12,500 bases of DNA from Stramonita haemastoma (Eukaryota; Mollusca; Gastropoda; Neogastropoda; Muricidae): positions 82,810,797-82,823,296 of the forward strand of contig CM060316.1 of the NCBI GenBank assembly GCA_030674155.1, written 5' to 3'. A program made the position numbers and the translations under genes. Below the pieces are notes generated by a model. That model was not told the DNA's origin and ran no database searches. It saw only the letters and a program-made list of their open reading frames with translations. Below, one piece after another: positions 1-8,963 of the stretch (the stretch's first letter is position 1; every line of letters starts with the position of its first letter).

Positions 1-39
1 GTTGACCTACCTTGTCAGATTCTCTTTTCCTGTCTTTCT

Positions 40-241
40 CTGTCTGCTATATTGTCAGTCTCGTGCTGTCTGTGTCTTTGCTTGCCTGGCTTGTCTCTGT
101 CTCTGTCTCTCTGTCTGTCTGTTTCTCTCTCTATATATATATTTGTCTATCTGTCAGTCTCTGTATCTGTCTGTCTGTCTATCTTTCTGTCTCTGTATCT
201 GTCTGTCTGTCTGTCTGTCTGTCTCTGTCTCTCTCTCTCTC
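40..241. repeat. Compound CTGT/CT microsatellite
   Basis: Top-strand pyrimidine tract built of imperfect CTGT, CTCTGT and CT units with a short (TA)n stretch near 131-141. The unit order suggests repeated slippage and local duplication. All three forward frames stay open through it only because the repeat has no stop codons. They read as Leu/Ser/Cys/Val strings and are not genes. Confidence 0.95.
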
Positions 242-1330
<1,089 letters not shown>

Positions 1331-1420
1331 AAGACAAGATACTCAGCACAGATGCAAAGAAGCAACAACACAAAAAAGCAATAAAAAGGAGCCGGACAGA
1401 GGGAATATATAATGCAAGAC

Positions 1421-1500
1421 AGCTATAATCACAGCCACACTGTGTTCAAAACAGAGACAAAAACATCACAACGTGGTCATCACACTGACGTCAGTATGGG
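1421..1500 (+). repeat. Dispersed repeat, copy 1 (diverged)
   Basis: Aligns with 2408-2540 and 4938-5075. Shared landmarks in order are an AGCT-TAATCACA-like start, a GACAAAAAC core, CATCACAAC and a GTGGTCATCACA-like segment. Copy 1 lacks the CACGTG found in the other two. It carries a 12-bp perfect palindrome, ACTGACGTCAGT, at 1484-1495. The preceding sequence is A/C-rich and the following sequence T/G-rich. The family is unidentified; a retroelement end or an LTR piece are both possible. Confidence 0.55.
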
Positions 1501-1735
1501 GCTGGCCATGCCATTGCGATGTGGTTATGTTGTTTTATAACCCCTTTCCTTGTTGTCTGTTTTATGTAAGTATTGGTTTTGGAGGCCTCGTGTTTTATTT
1601 TTCATGTAGAAATCTGTAGAGGAAGGTGTGAGGTGGTGTCGGCTTTTTGGGGTGTCATTTCTGTTATCTTAATTTTTTTTTAACTTGTTGGAAAAGAAAC
1701 AGTGTTGATCTGTGTGTATGTGTATGTAGTATGTA

Positions 1736-1738
<3 letters not shown>
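1501..1738. other. T/G-rich unique stretch, no gene seen
   Basis: Moderately complex T-rich sequence between a dispersed repeat and the GT tract, with a run of nine T near 1673-1681. No ORF of believable composition, no RNA gene and no recognised element. Confidence 0.5.
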
Positions 1739-1798
<60 letters not shown>

Positions 1799-2090
1799 GT
1801 GCACGTGTGCGCACTTGCATGCATTCATGCCTGTGTGTATTAGTGCGTATGTGTGCACGCGCGCGCGCGCATGTGTGTGCGTGTGTGCGTGCGTGAGTAC
1901 GCACACGCGTGCGTGCGCGTGCGGTTGCATATGTATGCATTATATGTATGTTAAGTTGTGTGTCTGAGTTGATACGTGTGAGTGTGTGCGTGTGCACACG
2001 TGTGTGTAGATGCCTGTGTGTGCATGTGTCTGTATTTGCATGTGTGTCTGTGCATTTGTGTGTAATGTGCGCAGGCACACACACACACGC
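1739..2090. repeat. (GT)n grading into GC/GT alternating purine-pyrimidine DNA
   Basis: A near-pure (GT)n tract (1739-1800) passes into degenerate GT/GC/AT alternation and ends in (CA)n at 2076-2088. Positions 1843-1895 alternate purine and pyrimidine without a break, with a central (GC)n run near 1859-1870. A second unbroken stretch is 1897-1923. Such DNA is a standard Z-DNA candidate. All reading frames through it are Cys-Val, His-Thr or Arg-Ala strings and are not genes. Confidence 0.93.
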
Positions 2091-2407
2091 GGGTTTACAA
2101 ATATTAGAAAGATAAAAAAGCAAAACAGTTTTAATACTGACATTGTCTTGACAAACTAAGCAATCAAATAAATACAAGCAAAAAGCCTTCCAAAATTACT
2201 CACTTCAAAACATTAGCAAAAACAAAACTGAAAAAGAAACTAACAATCAAAAACATAGCAGAAGCAAAACAAAACAACAAAAAAGAACGCTTGTTGAGCA
2301 GTCTAAAAAAAAGATGGAAAGCTGAAAAAGAAAACTGATAGAGGCAGAGTGACATATAGCAAAGGAAGAACAGCAGAATAAGTCACTACAGAAGCGAGAC
2401 CAAACAA
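2091..2407. other. A+C-rich, T-poor block without a gene
   Basis: Same compositional style as 242-1120, with AAAAC and ACAAA words. It lies directly before the second copy of the dispersed repeat. No coding potential or RNA gene is visible. Confidence 0.5.
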
Positions 2408-2540
2408 CCTAGAATCACACCCAAACTCTGTCCCAAAACACGTGACAAAAACGTCACAACATAGCTATCAAAATGGCGCGTGCGTGTCGTAGTAGTCTGC
2501 GTCATTCTAGCCCCATCAAGCCCCTGCTTTATGCTCCGTT
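2408..2540 (+). repeat. Dispersed repeat, copy 2
   Basis: Shares a 26-bp identical core (2437-2462) with copy 3 (4967-4992), 2530 bp downstream, and more diverged flanks on both sides, including TAATCAC-like words before the core and GTCAT, CCATCA and TTTATGC landmarks after it. The core contains the E-box hexamer CACGTG (2439-2444) and the inverted repeat GTGAC/GTCAC spaced by 6 bp. Element class is unknown. It marks a switch from A/C-rich to T/G-rich top strand. Confidence 0.7.
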
Positions 2541-2723
2541 ATTTCACTTTTCTGTTGGCATAGGAGATATAGGGAGAGAGGAGTGTTCCGTCTGTTTTCT
2601 TGTGGTACCTTTTCTCTGTTTGTTTTGAAGAATGAGACGAGACTGTTAGACGTCTCTGTTTCTCTAAATCTGAGCCTGATAGTCTGTCTGCTCTGTGTGT
2701 CTGTTTTTATGTCTGTAGGTCTG

Positions 2724-2744
2724 AGTGTGTGTTGTGGGTGTGTG

Positions 2745-2818
<74 letters not shown>

Positions 2819-2825
2819 AGTATGT

Positions 2826-2879
<54 letters not shown>

Positions 2880-2960
2880 TGGTGTGTGTGTGTGACGTGT
2901 GTGTGTGTGACGTGTGTGTGTGTGTGTGCGCACGCGCGCGCTCGCGTTTGTGCGTGCGTA
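2724..2960. repeat. (GT)n tract ending in GC-rich alternation
   Basis: Long GT repeat broken by GG, AC and AG interruptions, with a local motif of GT runs separated by GAC repeated near 2893-2915. It passes into CG/CA alternation at 2929-2942. Reading frames are Cys-Val or His-Thr strings, not genes. Confidence 0.96.
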
Positions 2961-3390
2961 TGTGCTGTCTAAAATGCGTAATCATGCAAAGGTAGATGGA
3001 AAACGTCAACCACAGAACTCTTTACTTAATTTACTCCCGATAGTTGATATCTGGACATAAACAGAAAGATAGCAACTACAATGTCATACCAGACACAGAA
3101 CGAAATCTTGCCTCCAAAACTTAACACAAAAAATACAGTGACGAAAAAGACAGCGAAAATGGATCACGAAAGTTAAAACAACAATATTTCTAAAATGATC
3201 ACACATGTTTTTATTGTTGTTATTCCTTTCACAAAGCCCATGGAGAAAGTGGCATGAAGAAACTAGGTCTTGTATTCTGTCAGGTTGTGCGGCGCTGAAG
3301 CGTGTGCCAAGTGGCAGGTGTGGCGAAGCGTGTATTATGGAATATTCCAGATGGACTGACCTAGCCTCAGAGAACTGAGAAACAATCTCT
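2961..3390. other. Unique-looking sequence, no gene recognised
   Basis: About 430 bp of more balanced sequence. It holds the 12-bp perfect palindrome TGGAATATTCCA (3338-3349), which includes a GAA-NN-TTC pair of the heat-shock-element type. Two diverged GAAGCGTGT words lie at about 3297 and 3325. No convincing ORF, RNA gene or polymerase II promoter is seen. Confidence 0.45.
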
Positions 3391-3557
3391 CTTTCTTTCG
3401 TCTTTCTCTTCTTCTTCTGTTGCTCTGTCTTCCTAGCTCGTCCTGTGAGGCATTTGCTGAACTCTGTCTCTCTGTCTGTTTTTCTGTCTGTCTAAATGAC
3501 TGTTTGAATGTTTGAATGACTGACTGTCTGCCTGTCTATCTGAATTACTGTCTGTCA

Positions 3558-3601
<44 letters not shown>

Positions 3602-3725
3602 GAATGAATGAATGAATGAATGAATGTCTCTGTCATAGTTTTGCCTTCTGATCTGTCTGTCTGTCTGAATGACTCTCTGTATCTCTGTCTGAATGAATGT
3701 CTCTTTCATAGTTTTGTCTTCTGCA
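3391..3725. repeat. Compound CTGT/GAAT microsatellite with a 73-bp spaced duplication
   Basis: Pyrimidine-rich CTTT/CTGT sequence, a clean (CTGT)n run (about 3549-3601) and (GAAT)n (3602-3626). The 33-bp segment 3618-3650 recurs at 3691-3723 with two mismatches, exactly 73 bp later, so part of the tract has duplicated. Confidence 0.9.
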
Positions 3726-3947
3726 CTTTAGCTATTCTCCTTTCACCCCTCTTTTCTTTTAACCTTTCTCTCTGTCATATCAGCTTCCCTTCTCTTCCTC
3801 CGTCTCTATGTCTCTGGCTCCCGCCTAGGGTTGCCCCTTATGGTTAGCCAGGGCGTTGATACAAGGAACGCGGTGGAGTTGGTTTTAGCTGTTTAATCTG
3901 TACATAGTAGCAGTTTTATTCTGAGATTTAAAGTTTTACAAAGTGAC

Positions 3948-3986
3948 AGCCCCGATATGGCCTCTATGGTCAGCGGGGCTATAAAC
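3948..3986 (+). repeat. Retroelement-like 3' end with two-tier hairpin
   Basis: An outer perfect 7-bp stem (AGCCCCG 3948-3954 with CGGGGCT 3974-3980) encloses an inner 5-bp stem (TGGCC 3958-3962 with GGTCA 3968-3972, one G-T pair) and a 5-nt loop. ATAAAC follows directly. Sequence from about 3827 to 3990 is unlike the flanking microsatellites and is probably part of the same repeat. Stem-loops just before the tail are known in LINE 3' ends recognised by their reverse transcriptase. Assignment to a LINE or SINE is inference. Confidence 0.45.
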
Positions 3987-4027
3987 AACAAGATGGATTA
4001 GATTACATTGGTCTCTGTCTCTTTCTT

Positions 4028-4139
4028 ACACACACACAGACACAACACAGACACACAGACACACAGACAACACACAGACACACACACAGACACACACACA
4101 GACACACACACAGACACACACACAGACACACACACACAC
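4028..4139. repeat. (CACACAGA)-type minisatellite with a 12-bp period
   Basis: CA repeat punctuated by GA. From about 4077 to 4130 the G recurs every 12 bp (4089, 4101, 4113, 4125), so a 12-bp higher-order unit has amplified inside the dinucleotide tract. The downstream part to 4260 continues as degenerate CA/TA alternation. Confidence 0.92.
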
Positions 4140-4389
4140 TTGCATGCGCACACGTGTGCATATGCCTACACACATATGCATCCTCTCGAGTGGAAGCGTG
4201 CACATGATTGCACACTTATATGCATACATACACATATACACATTTACATGCATACACATGTACTCTCTCTCTCTCTAATCTCTCTCTGTTTTTCTTTCCT
4301 GCCTTCCTTTTATGTCATTCTGTCTTTCTGTCTGCGTCTTATGATACTTGTCTTTATATATTGGCTGGTTATTGGTATATAGATAACAG

Positions 4390-4937
4390 TTAACCACTGA
4401 ATAAAAAAAAATGAACCGAGCAAAAACGAAACCAAATTAAAAAGCAAAGTTTAAGGACAAAATAACTGTTATACGGAAGAAAGAAAATGTCAAACGATGA
4501 AATCAGACAGAAAGTATTTAGAACAAAAGCAGCATCAACATAGATAACAGTAAAACATCATCAAAAAATATATAAAAGAATAAATAAATGAATAAGAACC
4601 TTAAAAAAACAAGCACAGACACCTAAATTCCTAATTCAACAAAGATATACATACACCAGCCTCTGCAAATAAACGGGAAGACCCAAAAAAGCAGTATTTT
4701 TCCAACATTTTGTTACAAAATATTTTTTAAAAATAAAAACAACACCGAATAACAAAAACTACAACACCAAAGCCTGGAAATTTAATGATTTTTTAAAAAT
4801 TGTAACCGTGCATATAACATATAAAAACGAAAGACTAGAACACGTACACATAACACAAAGAAGGGGTACCCAAACTAAAGATCATAATAACGGGCCTTTC
4901 ATACAGCAGTGACTGAAGACAGGAACAGGGCCAAAAA
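4390..4937. other. A+C-rich, T-poor block without a gene
   Basis: Third long A-rich block with many AAAAC, AATAAA and ACAAA words. It holds no reading frame of believable composition and no RNA gene. Like the blocks at 242 and 2091, it ends at a copy of the dispersed repeat, so block and repeat may belong to one larger element. Confidence 0.5.
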
Positions 4938-5075
4938 GCTGTAACCAGCCCCACAGCAAGTGGCACAACACGTGACAAAAACGTCACAACATGGCCATCA
5001 GGGAGAGGTGTGTGTGTGGTGGTCCGTGTCATCACAGTGCCATCAGGTTTCAGGTTTATGCCTCAGTTCCACCCC
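4938..5075 (+). repeat. Dispersed repeat, copy 3
   Basis: Contains the 26-bp core identical to copy 2 (4967-4992), with CACGTG at 4969-4974, then GTGTCAT, CCATCA and TTTATGC landmarks that align with copy 2. About 36 bp further on come AATAAA and a (TTCA)n tail, which makes this the only copy with an apparent 3' terminus. Confidence 0.7.
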
Positions 5076-5110
5076 CCCCCCTCTCTCTTGCTTACTCTGT
5101 TACCCTTGAA

Positions 5111-5185
5111 AAATAAAGATCGTTCATTCATTCATTCATTCATTCATTCATTCATTCATTCATTCATTCATTCATTCATTCATTC
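5111..5185 (+). repeat. AATAAA followed by a (TTCA)15 retroelement-type tail
   Basis: AATAAA (5111-5116), then a 6-nt spacer, then about 15 TTCA units (5123-5182) plus TTC. A polyadenylation-like hexamer followed at once by a short reiterated unit is the usual 3' end of CR1/L2-type LINEs and their SINEs. It probably terminates the element that contains 4938-5075. The link is inference from proximity and orientation. Confidence 0.6.
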
Positions 5186-5360
<175 letters not shown>

Positions 5361-5618
5361 GTTGTTGCTATTGCCTCGATTTTATGTCTGTTCACTCAAA
5401 GTGATATTACACAATAGGAAGGGGAGCGGTGCTTATGTTGGTGGATGTGTGCAGTAAAATGGGTATCTGTTGCTAAATAACGTAGAAAATACACAGAAAA
5501 GGGCTAGACAATGATAACAAATAAATACACGATAAATGCTAAAATGACATGATACAACTATAACAAATGTCTTATAGGACTGTACATAAAGACTTTGCTT
5601 TACGAAACGCCAAATTAA

Positions 5619-5620
<2 letters not shown>

Positions 5621-5702
<82 letters not shown>
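5621..5702. repeat. (TG)n dinucleotide tract
   Basis: About 41 uninterrupted TG units. It is followed by TTTG/TACG/TATG tetranucleotide patches to 5760, directly beside the first RTE insertion. The open reading frame through it is fused by chance to the RTE coding fragment. Confidence 0.98.
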
Positions 5703-5704
<2 letters not shown>

Positions 5705-5760
5705 TCGCACGTAGATTTGTTTGTTTGTACGTACATACGTATGTATGTTTGTTTGTATGT

Positions 5761-5771
5761 AAATGTCCATA
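5761..5771 (+). repeat. Target-site duplication, left copy (RTE insertion 1)
   Basis: The 11-bp sequence AAATGTCCATA is repeated exactly at 6119-6129, on the other side of the RTE fragment. Its last bases (CATA) also match the corresponding place in the longer RTE copy (8628-8631), so the 5' junction shows microhomology. Confidence 0.93.
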
Positions 5772-6111
5772 CAAAGAACACAAGACCAATAACTATGTGA
5801 AAGAAGAAATCAAAAAGCGTGTGGGCCCCCAAGAGCCTTTGCTATCCACCATAAAGAGGAGAAAGCTGATGTGGTTTGGTCACACCACAAGACACAACAC
5901 CCTAGCAAAAACCATCCTGCAAGGAACAGTCGAGGGCAAGAGAAGAAGAGGCCGCCAAAAGAAATCATGGGTTGACAACATCAAAGACTGGACCGCCCAA
6001 CCCCTACAACACCTCCTACTAGCCACACAGGATCGTGAAGCATGGAAAAAGATCTCTGTTGCGTCTTCTCTCATGTCCCCCCTACGTCCTTTGGGGCATG
6101 GGACTGAGTGA
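5770..6111 (+). pseudogene. RTE LINE ORF2 C-terminal fragment
   Basis: Encodes about 113 in-frame residues, from YKEHKTNNYVKEEI to the stop, matching the C-terminal end of the ORF in the longer copy. Visible LINE landmarks are RRKLMWFGH, GKRRRGRQKKSW and DREAWKKI. Catalytic reverse transcriptase motifs and the endonuclease are absent because of 5' truncation. This copy keeps the Trp codon (TGG, 5968-5970) that is a stop in the other copy, and ends at TGA (6109-6111) inside the (TGAG)n tail. The reading frame stays open upstream only through the neighbouring TG tract. It is dead as a protein source. Confidence 0.9.
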
Positions 6112-6118
6112 GTGAGTG
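5772..6118 (+). mobile_element. RTE-type LINE, severely 5'-truncated copy
   Basis: Aligns without gaps to 8628-8976 of the longer copy: 10 differences over 349 bp (5768-6116), nine of them transitions, so about 97 percent identity. Only the last ~350 bp of the element are present, ending in (TGAG)3. It is flanked by a perfect 11-bp target-site duplication. This is the expected product of target-primed reverse transcription that stopped early. The low divergence from the second copy suggests the family was active fairly recently. Confidence 0.93.
6069..6103 (+). repeat. 3'-terminal hairpin of RTE copy 1
   Basis: TCTCATGTCCC (6069-6079) pairs with GGGGCATGGGA (6093-6103) as an 11-bp stem with two G-U pairs and a 13-nt loop. 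The stem ends one base before the first TGAG unit of the tail. The same stem is found in copy 2. Confidence 0.6.
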
Positions 6119-6129
6119 AAATGTCCATA
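6119..6129 (+). repeat. Target-site duplication, right copy (RTE insertion 1)
   Basis: Exact match to 5761-5771, directly after the (TGAG)n tail. Confidence 0.93.
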
Positions 6130-6143
6130 AATTATGTATGTGT

Positions 6144-6144
<1 letters not shown>

Positions 6145-6239
<95 letters not shown>

Positions 6240-6362
6240 GGGGGGGGGGTAGACAGACAGACACACAGACTGGCAGACAAACAGACAGATAGAAACAGAC
6301 AGAGAGACAAACAGACAGACAGATAGAAACAGTCAAACAGACAGACAGACAGACAGACAGAA
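6145..6362. repeat. (AG)n, then a 21-G run, then (CAGA)n
   Basis: (AG)n at 6145-6228 with one slip at 6175-6178, an uninterrupted run of 21 G (6229-6249), then imperfect CAGA repeats to about 6362 that continue in degenerate form to about 6530. The purine tract plus G run favours triplex and quadruplex structures and is also a likely place for sequencing or assembly error. The forward ORF through it is an Arg-Glu string, not a gene. Confidence 0.95.
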
Positions 6363-6619
6363 AAAGCAGCAGGTAGAAAGAGACACTGAGACAAGAAAAA
6401 CCTAATAGATAGACACACTGACACAGAAGCCAACGAGATAGCGCACAGAGAGAGAGAAAGAGATATACAGACATAGAGACAGACAAACAGACACCACACA
6501 GACCCACAAATATACAGACCCACAGACACACTTATTTCAAACCTAAGATTTCTTCCCTTCTGTTTCCATCTCTTGTCCGCCCCCGCCTTCGACATCTACC
6601 TGCCAAAGTGTATAGCGTT

Positions 6620-6626
6620 TGTGCGC

Positions 6627-6706
<80 letters not shown>
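6620..6706. repeat. (GC)n/(GT)n alternating purine-pyrimidine tract
   Basis: 87 bp of unbroken purine-pyrimidine alternation, comprising a (GC)n run (about 6623-6641), (GT)n, a second GC patch (6657-6665), then a longer (GT)n. GC-containing alternation is the strongest Z-DNA sequence class. Confidence 0.95.
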
Positions 6707-6837
6707 TTGCATGTGTGAGTACGTTCGGATTTGCTACGACCATATATTGCTATTGATTGCTTGTGTGATGTATAGGTCGAATGCAAGCGCTCTGATTTGT
6801 TTTTACAAGATATAGCGCTATATAAGTTCCATGTATT

Positions 6838-6863
6838 TTTATTATTATTATTAATATTATTAA

Positions 6864-6920
<57 letters not shown>

Positions 6921-7018
6921 GAGACAGACAGACAGGCAGACAGACAGGCAGACAGACAGACAGACAGACAGGCAGGCAGACAGACAGACAGACAGGCAGA
7001 CAGACAGTCAGACAGACA
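6838..7018. repeat. (ATT)n followed by (CAGA)n/(CAGG)n
   Basis: About 80 bp of ATT with two AAT shifts near 6851-6867, joined through TATAGA to about 97 bp of CAGA with interspersed CAGG units. A 261-codon reverse-strand frame over 6532-7317 runs through poly-Asn and Cys-Leu-Ser-Val translations of these tracts and is not a gene. Confidence 0.96.
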
Positions 7019-7128
7019 CAATACATCTGTTTGTATGCAAGAGAGAAGGAGGGAGAAAGAGCTTCCTTCTGACGAGGTATAAGCCAGTGAATTATGGAGG
7101 GAGTTGCCGAGTTGTGACACTCAGGTAG

Positions 7129-7735
<607 letters not shown>

Positions 7736-7806
7736 TGTGCGTGTGCGCGCGTGTATGTGTGTGCATTGAAATTTTAGTTATCTTGAACTATTTTTTCCTT
7801 AATGCT

Positions 7807-7817
7807 ATTAAATGGTG
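7807..7817 (+). repeat. Target-site duplication, left copy (RTE insertion 2)
   Basis: ATTAAATGGTG is repeated exactly at 8981-8991, bracketing the RTE copy. The ATG at 7802 that could be taken as a start codon lies just outside the element, in host flank. Confidence 0.92.
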
Positions 7818-7841
7818 AAAAACTAAACACCAAAAAGACTT

Positions 7842-7867
7842 GTACCACAATTTTGTACCACAATTTT
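7842..7867 (+). repeat. 13-bp tandem duplication causing a frameshift
   Basis: GTACCACAATTTT occurs twice back to back (7842-7854, 7855-7867). The first copy read as gac ttg tac cac aat ttt gives DLYHNF, and the second read in the downstream frame gives LYHNFIDF. LYHNFIDF is the normal RTE motif, so one copy is extra, and 13 bp shifts the frame by one. Confidence 0.9.
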
Positions 7868-8928
7868 ATAGACTTCAAAAAGGCCTTTGACAGGGTATGG
7901 CATGACGGCCTCTGGCAAGTACTCAGGCACTTCAACATTGACAACTGCCTAATTGAAGTCATCAAGGCTCTGTACGAGAATGCAAGAAGTGCAGTTTTCA
8001 TGAACAACCACGTGGGCGAGTTCTTCAAGACCACGGTTGGAGTCCGCCAGGGCTGCCTTCTCTCACCTGTACTCTTCAACCTCTTCCTCGAAAACATCAT
8101 GACAGAGACACTGCAAAACCACCACACTTCCATCTCCATTGGTGGAAGACCCCTTTGCAACCTCAGATTTGCAGATGACATTGACCTCATGGGCAGCAGC
8201 AAACAAGAACTGCAAATCCTCACAGACAGTCTAACAGACCGAGCGAGCGCATACGGCATGGAGGTCAGTACAGAGAAATCGAAGATCATGGTCAACAGCG
8301 CGAGTAATGACAGCACGAAAATAAAGATGAATGGAGAAATATTGGAAGAGGTGAGCCAATTCAAATACTTATGCTCCATCCTAACAAAAGATGGCACATC
8401 AAACAATGAGGTGAAAGCTCGCATTGCAACAGCAACATCTGCTCTAGTCAGACTCCAGAGGATCATCAGAAGCAACAACATCAGCTTCTGCACCAAATAC
8501 CACCTCTACAAATCCCTCGTAATATCTATCCTCCTATATGGCTGTGAATCATGGACTCTGACAGCAGAGTTAGAGAGAAGAATCCAAGCATTCGAGAACA
8601 AGTGCCACAGAAGACTCCTCAAAATATCATACAAAGAACACAAGACCAATAACTATGTGAAAGAGGAAATCAAAAAGCGTGTGGGCCCCCAAGAGCCTTT
8701 GCTCTCCACCATAAAGAGGAGAAAGCTGATGTGGTTTGGTCACACCACAAGACACAACACCCTAGCAAAAACCATCTTGCAAGGAACAGTCGAGGGCAAA
8801 AGAAGAAGAGGCCGCCAAAAGAAATCATGAGTTGACAACATCAAAGACTGGACTGCCCAACCCCTGCAACGCCTCCTACTAGCCACACAGGATCGTGAAG
8901 CATGGAAAAAGATCTCCGTTGCGTCTTC

Positions 8929-8963
8929 TCTCATGTCCCCCCTACGTCCTTTGGGACATGGGA
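8929..8963 (+). repeat. 3'-terminal hairpin of RTE copy 2
   Basis: TCTCATGTCCC (8929-8939) pairs with GGGACATGGGA (8953-8963): 11 bp with one T-G pair and a 13-nt loop. It ends one base before the (TGAG)n tail. The only difference from copy 1 within the stem (A8956 versus G6096) changes an A-U pair to a G-U pair, so the fold is preserved. Confidence 0.6.

Noticed and set aside
1647..2177. Forward and reverse frames up to 165 codons (Cys-Val, His-Thr)
   Set aside because: Both strands are open because GT/CA repeats contain no stop codons; there is no domain-like segment.
4008..4382. 124-codon forward frame with a hydrophobic C-terminal part
   Set aside because: The N-terminal half is a CACACAGA repeat translation, and the hydrophobic part is T-rich sequence without a plausible gene structure.
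5620..6111. 163-codon forward frame starting in the TG tract
   Set aside because: Only the part from 5770 on is real LINE coding sequence; the start is a fusion with microsatellite and host flank created by the insertion.
7802..7804. ATG as the start of the reverse transcriptase ORF
   Set aside because: It lies in host flank just before the target-site duplication, and the first ~17 codons are out of frame with the family protein because of the 13-bp duplication.
7774..8496. 240-codon reverse-strand frame
   Set aside because: It is antisense to the reverse transcriptase coding sequence, which has unmistakable motifs on the plus strand.
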